A stretch of 64,000 nt of DNA from CAIWAH01 sp964602595 (GTDB lineage: Bacteria > Verrucomicrobiota > Verrucomicrobiia > Limisphaerales > UBA9464): positions 186,001-250,000 of the forward strand of contig CAZRRO010000007.1 of assembly GCA_964602595.1 (NCBI GenBank). Reading direction: 5' to 3'. Shown in pieces: positions 27,539 through 35,674 of this stretch. Both the position numbers and the translations under genes were made by a program. The notes beneath the pieces were generated by a model, which was given only the letters and a program-made list of their open reading frames with translations, searched no databases and was not told the origin of the DNA. The first letter of the stretch is position 1; every line of letters starts with the position of its first letter.

Positions 27539-28510
27539 TCATCCAACCCTCCTTCGGCCCAAGTCGCTGACGACGATGCCCAGCAACCAGCAGCCGAGCC
27601 CCGCGCCGGCGAACCACGGGAACAGTTCCTGCCAAGTCACGAAGCGTTTCTGGACGAGTTCCTTCTTCTCCAGTTGGTCGATCAGCCGGTAGATGCCTTC
27701 GAGCGCCCGCGAATCGTTGGCCTGGAAGAATTGGCCGCCGGTCATGCGGGCCACGCGGTTCAGTTCGTGGTTGGCCGCGGCGCTAGGAGTGACCATCTCC
27801 GGGCCGATGAGCACGGTGTAAACCTTCACCCGCTCGGCAATGGCGGCCGGGGCGATTTCCAACGGACGTGGCCCGGCGGAATTGTCGCCGTCGGTGATCA
27901 GGATGAGCACGCGGCTGCGTTCACTGGCCTTTTTCAGGAAATTCACGCTGGCCTGGATGGCCCAGCCGATGCCGGTGCCCGTCGCCATCTCGGCGTCGCG
28001 CAGCGCGGAGCGCACCCAGCCGTGGTCGAGCGTCAGCGGGCTCACCAGCCACGGGTTGCGCGCGAAGCACACGATGCCGATCCGGTCGTTCGGCCGGCCG
28101 CCGATAAATTCCTCGGTCACGGCCACGAGGGCGTCCTTGCGCATCACCCGGCGGCCCTTCAGCCGGAAGTCGGTCTCTGCCATCGAGCGCGAGTAATCGA
28201 GCGTCAGCATGATGTCGATGCCCTTGCTCGGGTCGGGTAGGTCGCCCTTGGGCACGCGTGGCCGGGCGAGCGCCGCGACCAGCAACGTCATTGGGATGGC
28301 CAGCCACAGGAAACGCGCCGCGCCGAAATGCCGCCGCGGCACCGAACCCAGCGCCGCCGCCCCGCGCAAGGTGGGCACCGCAATCGACGGCAGCGGTCCG
28401 CGCCGGCCGAGCCACCAGAGCAACGGCAGCAACACCAGGAGTGAGGCAAGCACCGCGGGATGTTGGAACTCGAAGCCGGCGAGGCTGAAGTCGTGGTCGA
28501 TCGGCGTCAC
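27539..28510 (-). CDS. VWA-domain membrane protein (BatA-like)
   Basis: A 323-aa protein. GTG 28510 overlaps the stop of the DUF4381 gene by 4 bp (GTGA). N-terminal helices (VLASLLVLLPLLWWLG; FLWLAIPMTLLVAALA), then a VWA domain with MIDAS motif DYSRS (IDIMLTLDYSRSMAETD), VLILITDGDNSAG and TGGQFFQANDSRALEGIYRLIDQLEK, typical of BatA, and a C-terminal transmembrane helix. The longer reading frame upstream overlaps the DUF4381 gene and is not used. It is one of two VWA proteins of the operon. Confidence 0.9.
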   Translation of the reverse strand: MTPIDHDFSLAGFEFQHPAVLASLLVLLPLLWWLGRRGPLPSIAVPTLRGAAALGSVPRRHFGAARFLWLAIPMTLLVAALARPRVPKGDLPDPSKGIDIMLTLDYSRSMAETDFRLKGRRVMRKDALVAVTEEFIGGRPNDRIGIVCFARNPWLVSPLTLDHGWVRSALRDAEMATGTGIGWAIQASVNFLKKASERSRVLILITDGDNSAGPRPLEIAPAAIAERVKVYTVLIGPEMVTPSAAANHELNRVARMTGGQFFQANDSRALEGIYRLIDQLEKKELVQKRFVTWQELFPWFAGAGLGCWLLGIVVSDLGRRRVG

Positions 28511-29025
28511 GAGGCACCTCCCGAGCTCTGCTTCACGAACTGTTCCGCCGCGTCGAGAAAGTGGGCCTGCTCCGCATCGGTGGCGCCGTGGCGGGCAAAC
28601 TTCACCAGGTCGCAGAAGGTGAGATAACGCCCCAGCGAACCGCGCGCCTCCGCGCTGAGTTCGGCCTTGGCCGCGGCGGCTTCCAGGAACTCGCGGGTGG
28701 TTTGCGTGGTGACCCCGAGGCTGAGCCGCCATTCGAGAAACTCCCGCAGGATGTCCGAGCAGGCAATCGCCAGGTCGTAGGCGGACAATTGCTGGCGCTT
28801 GGAGCGGAGGTCGGCCAGCCGTTGCAGGAATTGCGGCGTGAGGTCCGGCACCGGCACCGGCGGCGGACCGCCGGCCGGCTTGGGCGCCAGGCGGCGGGCG
28901 AAGCGGGCCACGAGCCAGAACAGCACCACCGCCGCCAGCACGAAGCCGGCGAGCGCCCACGGCGACTGCCACCACGGCGGTAGCGGCACCAGCGTCAGGT
29001 CGTCAATGAGGTTGGTGCGGATCAC
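28507..29025 (-). CDS. DUF4381 family membrane protein
   Basis: A 172-aa Bat-operon protein: a short N-terminal segment ending in LPPWWQSPW (typical DUF4381 P-x-x-W-x-P), one transmembrane helix (ALAGFVLAAVVLFWLVARFA), then a cytosolic helical domain (QQLSAYDLAIACSDILREFLEWR...). The start is probably GTG 29025; an ATG at 29097 would read through repeat sequence. The stop overlaps the downstream VWA gene by 4 bp. Role in the MoxR-VWA system is conserved by context only. Confidence 0.82.
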   Translation of the reverse strand: MIRTNLIDDLTLVPLPPWWQSPWALAGFVLAAVVLFWLVARFARRLAPKPAGGPPPVPVPDLTPQFLQRLADLRSKRQQLSAYDLAIACSDILREFLEWRLSLGVTTQTTREFLEAAAAKAELSAEARGSLGRYLTFCDLVKFARHGATDAEQAHFLDAAEQFVKQSSGGAS

Positions 29026-29036
29026 GGGAGGAAATA

Positions 29037-29116
29037 ACCAAGGGCCAATGAACAGTGACCAAACCGGAACAGAGCGCTGCTCGGTGCCGACGAGCATTGG
29101 GCATCGGTCATTGGAA
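29037..29116. repeat. GGTCATTGG-type repeat element
   Basis: Segments ACCAAGGGCCAATGAACAGTGACC (29038-29061) and CATTGGGCATCGGTCATTGG (29094-29114) form a degraded inverted pair in the intergenic gap. They are the same sequence family as the longer element at 57011-57143. Confidence 0.5.
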
Positions 29117-29125
29117 ATTCAGCGT

Positions 29126-30034
29126 TCAAGCGACCCTCCTCTTCGCGGAGTAATCCAGGAACTTCTGCAACCGCTGCGGCCACGGTTGGTCAGTGCGGAT
29201 ATCCAGTTCCGGCACCCGGCTCCGACGGAACGTGGCGATGAGCTGCTGCTGGCGGTTTTCGCCCAACGCAGCCCAGCCGGCGCGGACCTCGGGATCACTC
29301 GTGTCGAGTTCCATGACCTCACCGGTTTCCGAGTCCTGCACGAGAGCAAGGCCGACGTCGGGCAGTTCCAGTTCGCGTTGGTCCACGGTGCGGAGGGCGA
29401 TGACCTCGTGGCGCTGGTTGGTCGCGGCGAGGGCTCGTTGCCAAGACTCCTCGGCCGGGTCCTGGAAATCGGACAGCACGAACACGAGCGCCGGCCGGTG
29501 AAGGAGATTGTTCAGGTAATTCAGCGCGGCCGTCACCGAGGTGCCGGCGGACTTCGGCTCGGTGAAGAGCATTTCGTGCAGCAGGCGGGAGACGTGGGCG
29601 CGCGATTTTTTGGGCGGCACGAAACGCTCCACGCGGTCGGTGAACAGGATCATGCCCACGCGGTCGCCGTCGCGGATGGCGCTGAAGGCGAGCGCACCGG
29701 CCAGCACGGCGGCGAGTTCGCGCTTGGTGTCGGCCTGCGCCGAATCGCCGATCGCGGTGCCGAAGTGGCCGCTGGCCGACGCGTCCACGAGCAGCATCAC
29801 CACGAGTTCGCGTTCCTCGATATGGCGTTTGATGAAGGGTTTCCTCAGCCGCGCAGTGACGTTCCAGTCGATGCGGCGCACGTCGTCGCCGGGGACGTAT
29901 TCGCGCACGTCGGCGAAGTCCATGCCGCGCCCCTTGAAGACGCTGACCATGCGCCCGCCCATGAGCTGCTCGCTCACGATCCGCGCGCGGACTTCGACCT
30001 GGCGGAGGCGTTTTAGGTAGTCAGGCGGCAGCAT
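29126..30034 (-). CDS. DUF58 domain protein
   Basis: A 302-aa protein that partners MoxR ATPases. The core DUF58 motif is present (KGRGMDFADVREYVPGDDVRRIDWNVTAR), followed by a VWA-like fold (VVMLLVDASASGHFG; ALVFVLSDFQDP). The ATG at 30034 was chosen because translation begins MLPPDYLKRLRQVEVRARI, the usual N-terminus. A second, truncated copy of this same 5' end lies at 30387-30437. A degenerate toxin remnant stops just 4 bp before the start. Confidence 0.9.
   Translation of the reverse strand: MLPPDYLKRLRQVEVRARIVSEQLMGGRMVSVFKGRGMDFADVREYVPGDDVRRIDWNVTARLRKPFIKRHIEERELVVMLLVDASASGHFGTAIGDSAQADTKRELAAVLAGALAFSAIRDGDRVGMILFTDRVERFVPPKKSRAHVSRLLHEMLFTEPKSAGTSVTAALNYLNNLLHRPALVFVLSDFQDPAEESWQRALAATNQRHEVIALRTVDQRELELPDVGLALVQDSETGEVMELDTSDPEVRAGWAALGENRQQQLIATFRRSRVPELDIRTDQPWPQRLQKFLDYSAKRRVA
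29984..30034 (-). repeat. 51-bp direct repeat, copy 1 (DUF58 5' end)
   Basis: This 51-bp stretch holds the first 17 codons of the DUF58 gene. It is matched at 46 of 51 positions by 30387-30437, in the same orientation; the two copies flank the DUF433 gene and the toxin remnant. Confidence 0.85.
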
Positions 30035-30038
30035 GGAT

Positions 30039-30098
30039 TCAGCGGATCGCCTCGCGGTCACGCGGCAGGTTGACGTCGATCAGGAAGCGGGCCGGCAT
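30039..30098 (-). pseudogene. DUF5615 PIN-like toxin remnant
   Basis: A 19-codon frame, MPARFLIDVNLPRDREAIR then TGA, starting 5 bp after the DUF433 stop. RFLIDVNLP is the typical N-terminus of DUF5615 PIN-like toxins (FLIDANLPP), which usually follow DUF433 antitoxins. Everything beyond the first strand is missing; the frame stops 4 bp before the DUF58 start codon. It is probably a deleted toxin gene. Confidence 0.6.
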
Positions 30099-30103
30099 GG
30101 AGG

Positions 30104-30328
30104 TCAGGCGGCGGAGACCACGGTGTAGTTGCGGGCCATCGGGCGGGAGGCGAAGTCGAGGCAGGCCTGAACGTCGTCCCGGGTCAGGACGGGATACGAC
30201 TGGAGGATCTCGTCCACGGAGTCGCCCGCCGCGAGGAATTCGAGGACGCTCTGCACCGCGATCCGCTTGCCGCGGACGCAGGGCCGGCCATTGCAGACTT
30301 CCGGATCAATCGTGATGGCGTCATTCAT
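30104..30328 (-). CDS. DUF433 antitoxin (orphan)
   Basis: A 74-aa DUF433 protein, the VapB-like helix-turn-helix antitoxin family: ITIDPEVCNGRPCVRGKRIAVQSVLEFLAAGDSVDEILQSYPVLTRDDVQACLDFA. The motif GRPCVRGxRI(A/P)V is diagnostic. Members normally pair with a DUF5615 PIN-like nuclease encoded just downstream; here only 19 codons of such a gene remain. It lies inside the moxR operon between two copies of the DUF58 5' end, so it was probably brought in by a local insertion. It may be a non-functional remnant or a free antitoxin. Confidence 0.88.
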   Translation of the reverse strand: MNDAITIDPEVCNGRPCVRGKRIAVQSVLEFLAAGDSVDEILQSYPVLTRDDVQACLDFASRPMARNYTVVSAA

Positions 30329-30386
30329 GCGATGAATCTAGCGGGTGATGGACGTGGGGCGATGCCGATTTTGTCAGGCGAACTTC

Positions 30387-30437
30387 CGCGCGGACTTCGA
30401 CCTGGCGAAGGCGTTTGAGGTGGTCAGGCGGGATCAT
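30387..30437 (-). pseudogene. Truncated duplicate of DUF58 5' end
   Basis: In minus-strand sense this reads MIPPDHLKRLRQVEVRA, matching the DUF58 N-terminus MLPPDYLKRLRQVEVRA, then diverges. The stop codon of the unknown gene at 30424-30942 lies inside the copy (ATGATCCCGCCTGA), suggesting that the unknown gene originally overlapped the start of the DUF58 gene. Confidence 0.8.
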
Positions 30438-30942
30438 CTTCGGTTTCGCGCAATTTGAATGATTGAATCACGCATTGGCCTTCTTTGAACCGACAATCGT
30501 CGAAACACCACCAGTCCATCAAATCGCCTTCCCAATTGAGCAGGACATCTTTGGTTCCTTGGAAATAGGCGTAGGCTTCCCAAGCAAACTCGGTCGTCAG
30601 GCCGAAGACTCCCAGACAGAAGTCATGCTCTTCCGCGGAGAACAGGAACCCGGGTGCCTCTACAATGTCCCTTTGCTCTCCAAACCGGTGACGAATTGCG
30701 TTCAGAAGGGCGAACTGCTCGGAGTAGGGAATCTCCGTGTCGATAACGTGGAGCAGGATTTCGCCTTTTCCGGAAAGTATCGGCAGGAACGTCCTCAAGA
30801 AGGCGAACAGTCTGCGGGATTCCTTGGGGGGCTCAAACTGGTTGAACGAGCACGACGTAAGTTCTGGCAGTTCGTAGGGACGTTCAATCAGGCCCGCGTT
30901 GCGCAACCACTCACCGCATTCCTGTTCCGTGAGGCACTTCAT
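30424..30942 (-). CDS. Hypothetical protein in the moxR operon
   Basis: A 172-aa acidic soluble protein (MKCLTEQECGEWLRNAGL...). No family recognised. It has a helical N-terminus, a central ESRRLFAFLRTFLPIL segment and a Trp-rich patch VLLNWEGDLMDWWCFDD near the end. It begins 10 bp after the moxR stop and overlaps the DUF58 duplicate at its 3' end. The base composition is less GC-rich than that of moxR. The style (a solitary small acidic protein with W/F-rich loops) resembles immunity-type or barnase-inhibitor-like proteins, but that is only an impression. Confidence 0.65.
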   Translation of the reverse strand: MKCLTEQECGEWLRNAGLIERPYELPELTSCSFNQFEPPKESRRLFAFLRTFLPILSGKGEILLHVIDTEIPYSEQFALLNAIRHRFGEQRDIVEAPGFLFSAEEHDFCLGVFGLTTEFAWEAYAYFQGTKDVLLNWEGDLMDWWCFDDCRFKEGQCVIQSFKLRETEDDPA

Positions 30943-30952
30943 CAAGCCGGAC

Positions 30953-31951
30953 TCACGGCACCTTCACCTTGCCCAGCAGCGTCGTGACGATGCTCTCGGT
31001 GGTCACCTCCTCGGCTTCGGCCTCGTAGGTGAGCAGGATGCGGTGGCGGAGCACGTCGGGCGCGATGAGCTTCACGTCGTCGGGCGTGACGTGGTCGCGG
31101 CCTTCGAGCAGGGCGCAGGCGCGGGCGGCGAGCGTGAGGTTGATGGTCGCGCGCGGGCTGGCGCCGATGCGGACGAGGCGCTTCAGGTCCGGCGCGACGC
31201 CCTTGCCGGCCGCAGCGTCGCGCGTAGCGACGACCAGGCGAACGACGTAATCCTTCACCAGTTGATCCACGTGGATCTGGTTTACCATGGCCTGGTAGCC
31301 GATGATTTCCTCGGGCGAGACGACGGCGTTCACTGTGAAGGTCGGCTTGGTCGAGGCCATGCGGTCGAGGATCGTCAGTTCCTCCTCGGCGCTCGGGTAA
31401 CCGACGATGACCTTCAACATGAAGCGGTCCATCTGCGCCTCGGGCAACGGATAGGTGCCTTCTTGTTCGATGGGATTCTGTGTGGCCAGCACCAGGAACG
31501 GTTCGGGCAGCGGCCAAGTCTTGTCGCCGATGGTCACCTGGCGTTCCTGCATCGCTTCCAGCAGTGCGGACTGGACCTTCGACGGGGCGCGGTTGATTTC
31601 GTCGGCGAGGACGAGGTTGGCGAAGATGGGGCCCTGGCGGGTGGAGTAGGTGCCCTTGACCGGGTCGTAGATGAGCGAGCCGGTGATGTCGCCGGGCAGC
31701 AGGTCGGGCGTGAACTGGATGCGCTGGAACTGGCAGTGGGTGGCCTTGGCGAGACTGCTCACGCTGGCGGTCTTGGCGAGGCCGGGCAGGCCCTCGAGCA
31801 GGATGTGGCCGCGGGCGACGAGGCCGACGAGCAGGCGGTGGACAAGTTCGCGCTGGCCGACGATGAACTTGCCGACCTCCGATCGCACCTGCTGGAGGTG
31901 TTCGCTGGCGGCCTTGAGCTGCGCACTGAGTTCCGGGGACGAATTGGGCAT
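30953..31951 (-). CDS. MoxR family AAA+ ATPase
   Basis: A 332-aa MoxR ATPase, first gene of the Bat operon. ATG 31951 gives MPNSSPELSAQLKAASEHLQQVRSEVGK. Walker A is GLPGLAKT (residues 54-61), Walker B LVLADEINRAP, sensor 1 LVLATQNPIEQEGTYPLPEAQMDRF, and the C-terminal lid carries GASPRATINL. These ATPases act as chaperones that mature VWA-domain partners. The order moxR, DUF58, DUF4381, VWA, VWA, TPR is preserved apart from inserted genes. Confidence 0.95.
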   Translation of the reverse strand: MPNSSPELSAQLKAASEHLQQVRSEVGKFIVGQRELVHRLLVGLVARGHILLEGLPGLAKTASVSSLAKATHCQFQRIQFTPDLLPGDITGSLIYDPVKGTYSTRQGPIFANLVLADEINRAPSKVQSALLEAMQERQVTIGDKTWPLPEPFLVLATQNPIEQEGTYPLPEAQMDRFMLKVIVGYPSAEEELTILDRMASTKPTFTVNAVVSPEEIIGYQAMVNQIHVDQLVKDYVVRLVVATRDAAAGKGVAPDLKRLVRIGASPRATINLTLAARACALLEGRDHVTPDDVKLIAPDVLRHRILLTYEAEAEEVTTESIVTTLLGKVKVP

Positions 31952-32087
31952 AACGATGGGACTGGCGCCGCGAAGCGAACCGGCCCCGCGCCGCAAAGTC
32001 GAGCCTCCGACGCGGAAATGCCGGGGAAGTTCAACCGATTCACAATCGCCGTGACGGCCGGCCTCAACCGTGGTCCAACCCCGCGCA

Positions 32088-33488
32088 ATGTCCGCCCCGA
32101 TGTCCTCCATAGGTTGGCTGTCCCGCGTTCGTGTGCGGTTTCTGCTGGTGCCCCTGTTGTTGCTGGCTCTGTTGTTCGGTGTGTTTGCGGTGTTCCTGCA
32201 TCGAAGCGGCTCCCGGATTCGCCAATACGAATCCTACGCCCGGATGCGCAATGAACCGCTGACCTGGGAGGAAATCGCCCGCACCTACACACCAATCCCC
32301 GACGACGAAAACGCCGCCGTGCCGCTGCTGAACCTGTGGCGACGCGATAATCCTGAGTTTTGGGCGGCCAATGAAGCCGGCGGACCACACCTTTCGGGGA
32401 ACAAGCCCGAACCGCCCATTCCCTTTCCTGAAGCGCCGGATGGTTTGGAGCCGCTGGCCGCCCATGTGGCCGCGCGGAGGGAACATCGGGAGGCCGTCCG
32501 GCAAGCGCTGGAACGGAGGTCATTCCGATATCCCGTGCGGATCACCGACGGTTTCCCGGAATTGCCCCCTTATCTCTCCCGGATCAAGCGGGAGGCCCAA
32601 GAGTTTCAGGCGGAAAGCTGGGTTGCCACTGAACGCGGTGACATCACCACCGCACTGCGGGCAATCAAGGATATGGCCCGGGTGGCCGCGCTACGGCGGG
32701 ACGATCCCTTTTTGATCGGTCAACTAGTGCGGATCGCCTGCAATTCCATGTGCCTTTCGCAGGCGGAACGGCTGCTTTCGCGGGGAAGCCTCACCGAATC
32801 GCAACTCCTGGAGTTGCAGGCGGTGGTCAGCACCCTTTCGGCAATGGATGGCTTCCATCGCGCGATGATTGGCGAACGAGCATCAGGGTTGGCCTGGTTC
32901 CGGAACCCGAGTCGCTTCACTGGAGCCGGATCTTCGACCGAGGGCAACGACCCGGTAAACCGGTCTGGATCTGCCTCGGGCATGTTCGGACTGCGGCTAA
33001 CCATCATGGAGCGGGCCGCCCAGGCCCTCTTCCTGGAAACCTTCGAGCACGTATTCACGAACGCTCCACCCGATTCAGCCGCCCGGCTGCAAGTTGTCGG
33101 GAAAGTCATGGGCAACTTCGGAGATCAGGCCAAACGGTTTCCGCCCAAAATCTTCTCCGGGACGGAGTTGCCAACATTGTTCCTGGACGCCCAAAGATTC
33201 TGCCGATTGGAGGCCCAGCGTGAGGCCGCCCTCACGGCCTTGGCGGTCGAGCGCTACCGGTTGATCCACGCCGGCCGGTTGCCCGAAGCCTTGACCGAAC
33301 TGATGCCTGACTTGCTGGCCGAAGTTCCGCGCGACCCATTTGATGGGCAACCGCTCCGCTACCACCGCTTGAAGGAGGGCTACGTGGTGTATTCGGTCGG
33401 GCCCGACCGGATCGATCACGGTGGCAGGGAAAAACCCAAGAACGGGGGCACATCCCAGTCCGACGTGACGTTCACGGTGCGGCGCTAA
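32088..33488 (+). CDS. Membrane-anchored protein of unknown function
   Basis: A 466-aa protein with one N-terminal transmembrane anchor (RFLLVPLLLLALLFGVFAVFL) and a large outside domain, mostly helical. The C-terminal part ALTALAVERYRLIHAGRLPEALTELMPDLLAEVPRDPFDGQPLRYHRLKEGYVVYSVGPDRIDHGG is a motif that I associate with many Planctomycetes/Verrucomicrobia proteins of unknown function. Starts at 32088 or 32100 are both possible. It is divergent from moxR (136 bp between the start codons) and convergent with an acyltransferase gene. Confidence 0.75.
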   Translation: MSAPMSSIGWLSRVRVRFLLVPLLLLALLFGVFAVFLHRSGSRIRQYESYARMRNEPLTWEEIARTYTPIPDDENAAVPLLNLWRRDNPEFWAANEAGGPHLSGNKPEPPIPFPEAPDGLEPLAAHVAARREHREAVRQALERRSFRYPVRITDGFPELPPYLSRIKREAQEFQAESWVATERGDITTALRAIKDMARVAALRRDDPFLIGQLVRIACNSMCLSQAERLLSRGSLTESQLLELQAVVSTLSAMDGFHRAMIGERASGLAWFRNPSRFTGAGSSTEGNDPVNRSGSASGMFGLRLTIMERAAQALFLETFEHVFTNAPPDSAARLQVVGKVMGNFGDQAKRFPPKIFSGTELPTLFLDAQRFCRLEAQREAALTALAVERYRLIHAGRLPEALTELMPDLLAEVPRDPFDGQPLRYHRLKEGYVVYSVGPDRIDHGGREKPKNGGTSQSDVTFTVRR

Positions 33489-33502
33489 GTCCCGCTGCCG
33501 AA

Positions 33503-34657
33503 TCAGGTGGCTCGGGGCGCCTTCCTCAGCCATCGGGCCTCAACCCCATACCAACTGACGACGGCCAACGGGAGCGTGAGCCCGGCCGCCGCGAGGGTAA
33601 ATCCCAGGACGGTCCACCTCACGTCCGGAGTGAATTGCAGCAGCAATTGCTGAACCGGGAAGGCGTAGAGGTAAATTCCGTAGGAGAAGTCGCCCGGCAA
33701 CCGGTGAGCGAGCCGGGTCGGCAGGACGTGATAGCTGGCGTGTAACACCAGCCACGGCAGGACCAAGGGACCAACGGCTCGCCCAATCGCCTCCGGCCCC
33801 ACCACCGAGAAGACCATGGCCGATGCCGCCAGCGCGAGGCTCCAGCGATTCAGGGGAATCCTGCCGGTTTCCCAGTAGGCAATCATGCCGCCGAGGAAAT
33901 AGACTGGCAGTCTCGCCCAGTAAGACCAAGCCCCGAAGACGCGGGTTAGGGCCGCGGGCAATTCGGCGTCTGGCCACGCCACGAAAAATCCCCACAGGAC
34001 GGCGAAGCTGGCCCACCGCAGCCAACGATGCCGCAGAACTCCGAGGACGCCGAGCAGGGCGAGGAGCAGGTAGCAGAAGAATTCGTAGCGGATCGTCCAG
34101 AGCGATCCGTTGAGGTCGTGCGAGATGCCGGCCGGGAAAAGTTCGAGCCCCGGATTCGCCAGTTGCCCGACGCTCCCGAGGGTCACCATCGCCAACCCCA
34201 ATTGCCCCCAGTCCGCCAGGGTGGGCAAGGCCGCCAGGCTGCCCATCGCCAGGGGCACGGCGAACGCGGCTTGCCAGAGGCAAACCGCGACGAAACCGGG
34301 ATAAATGCGGCGGGCCCGCCGCTTCAGGAAATCCCAGAAGGCTGGCCGGCGTTCCCACGATCCGGAAACGAGGTAACCGCTCAGCGCGAAGAACAGGTTC
34401 ACCGCCAAGCTGCCGCCGTTCATCTGAAGCTGGGTCAGGATCGCTGGTTGGCGCCCTCCCGACGCGGCCGGGACCAGATGCCACGAATGCGAGTAGATCA
34501 CCATCACCGCCAGAATCAGGCGCAGCAGATTCAGGCCGTTTTGGTGAAACCTCGGTTCGTGGACCGATGGAAGGGTGGCGCCAACCACGGCCGCAGCGTT
34601 GTCCGGTGGTGACTTGCCGACAAGCCTCGGGCGGCCGAACTGGGTCCAAGGTTGCAC
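33503..34657 (-). CDS. Acyltransferase 3 family membrane protein
   Basis: A 384-aa multi-pass membrane protein of the OafA/YrhL acyltransferase-3 family, which O-acetylates sugars of surface polysaccharides. The N-terminal motif NGLNLLRLILAVMVIYSHSWHL contains the family R-x10-H pattern. About ten hydrophobic helices follow, including NLFFALSGYLVSGSW and RRARRIYPGFVAVCLWQ. The sequence before the motif (residues 1-37) is poorly conserved and a later start is possible. It lies 21 bp downstream of a GT2 glycosyltransferase gene, probably in one transcript for an envelope glycan. Confidence 0.88.
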   Translation of the reverse strand: MQPWTQFGRPRLVGKSPPDNAAAVVGATLPSVHEPRFHQNGLNLLRLILAVMVIYSHSWHLVPAASGGRQPAILTQLQMNGGSLAVNLFFALSGYLVSGSWERRPAFWDFLKRRARRIYPGFVAVCLWQAAFAVPLAMGSLAALPTLADWGQLGLAMVTLGSVGQLANPGLELFPAGISHDLNGSLWTIRYEFFCYLLLALLGVLGVLRHRWLRWASFAVLWGFFVAWPDAELPAALTRVFGAWSYWARLPVYFLGGMIAYWETGRIPLNRWSLALAASAMVFSVVGPEAIGRAVGPLVLPWLVLHASYHVLPTRLAHRLPGDFSYGIYLYAFPVQQLLLQFTPDVRWTVLGFTLAAAGLTLPLAVVSWYGVEARWLRKAPRAT

Positions 34658-34678
34658 CGGATCTCCGGCGATCGCCGG

Positions 34679-35410
34679 TTATCGGTGGGTGTCGTTTCTG
34701 CCGTCGTCCACTTTCACCGCCTTGATCCGGCGCCTCTGAAACCACGCAACGCCGACGAGGTCGAACAGGCCGCGCCAGACGCGGTTCCAGACCCCGTATT
34801 TGCTCACGCCGGCGACGCGCGGCCGGTGGTTGACCGGCACTTCGCGGCACGTAAAGCCGCCGCCGGCGACGAGGATCGGCAGGAAACGGTGCAGTCCGTT
34901 GAAGGCGAACAGGCCGGTGAGGCACTCGCGCTTGAAGGCGCGCAGGGCGCAGCCGGTGTCGGCGAAGTCGTAGCGGAGCGCGGCCTTGCGAGCGGCGCGG
35001 GCAATCCGCGAGGACGCCTTGCGGACGAACGAGTCCTCGCGCTTCACGCGGTGGCCGCAGACGAAATCCACCTCGCCGAGCATTTGGAGCATCTTGGGCA
35101 GCTCGGCGGGATCGTTCTGCAGGTCGCCGTCGAGGGTGCAGAGGAAGGGGGCGGTGGAATGCGTGATTCCGGTCCAGACGGCGGCGCTCTGGCCGCGATT
35201 CTGAGTGTGGCGCAGGCCATGGACCTGCGGGTGGGCGGACTGCGATTTCAGCACCCGGGCCCACGTGTCGTCGGTGCTGGCGTCGTCCACGAGCACGATC
35301 TCCCACGGACGCTGCTCGGCGGCGAAGATGCGGAGCAGTTCCTGAACGAGTGGCTCGATGTTGTCCGCCTCATTGAAGACGGGGACGACGATGGCAATCT
35401 CGGCGGGCAC
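34679..35410 (-). CDS. GT2 family glycosyltransferase (dolichol-phosphate mannosyltransferase-like)
   Basis: A 243-aa GT-A glycosyltransferase. The motifs are IAIVVPVFNEADNIEPLV, EIVLVDDASTDDT (nucleotide site), FLCTLDGDLQNDPAELPKML (DxD region) and a later HRPRVAGVSKYGVWNRVWRGLFDL segment, typical of DPM1/GtrB-like enzymes that transfer sugar to polyprenyl phosphate. There are no C-terminal transmembrane helices, unlike GtrB. It lies 21 bp upstream of the acyltransferase gene. Sugar and acceptor are not determinable. Confidence 0.9.
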   Translation of the reverse strand: MPAEIAIVVPVFNEADNIEPLVQELLRIFAAEQRPWEIVLVDDASTDDTWARVLKSQSAHPQVHGLRHTQNRGQSAAVWTGITHSTAPFLCTLDGDLQNDPAELPKMLQMLGEVDFVCGHRVKREDSFVRKASSRIARAARKAALRYDFADTGCALRAFKRECLTGLFAFNGLHRFLPILVAGGGFTCREVPVNHRPRVAGVSKYGVWNRVWRGLFDLVGVAWFQRRRIKAVKVDDGRNDTHR

Positions 35411-35509
35411 GGCGGCAGGCTAGGGAATCGGCTGGTCCGGGGGAAGACGGTTCAATCTGCTGGGAATGGAAGGGGTTTCTGCGAAGGAAGAGGGATGCCA
35501 GTCGAAGTG

Positions 35510-35530
35510 CTGCCGGCGTCTCGCCGGCAG
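35510..35530. repeat. REP-like palindrome, copy A
   Basis: CTGCCGGCG / CGCCGGCAG, a 9-bp perfect inverted repeat around TCT, in the gap between the GT2 gene and ftsY. A near-identical palindrome lies at 35647-35667. Confidence 0.7.
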
Positions 35531-35646
35531 TGATCAGGAGAACAGGTTGCCTTTGGCGACGCTTGGCCGGACGGGTGGCCTTCGGCCAGAAGCCACGGCC
35601 CGATCCAAACATCGGGGCCATCCACTTACCCGCGTTTGCCGACCCA

Positions 35647-35667
35647 CTGCCGGCGGGACGCCGGCAG
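35647..35667. repeat. REP-like palindrome, copy B
   Basis: The same CTGCCGGCG / CGCCGGCAG arms around GGA, 137 bp from copy A and 8 bp beyond the ftsY stop. Paired like this they resemble a BIME-type element. No transposase is near. Confidence 0.7.
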
Positions 35668-35674
35668 CACGATG

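Noticed and set aside
28511..28975. N-terminal extension of the BatA-like VWA gene
   Set aside because: The extended frame overlaps the DUF4381 gene and has Arg/Pro/Gly-rich sequence. GTG 28510 with a 4-bp overlap is the better start.
33540..35306. Long minus-strand frame (588 codons) over the acyltransferase and glycosyltransferase genes
   Set aside because: It overlaps both genes in another frame, is Arg/Pro/Ala-rich and shows no recognisable domain.
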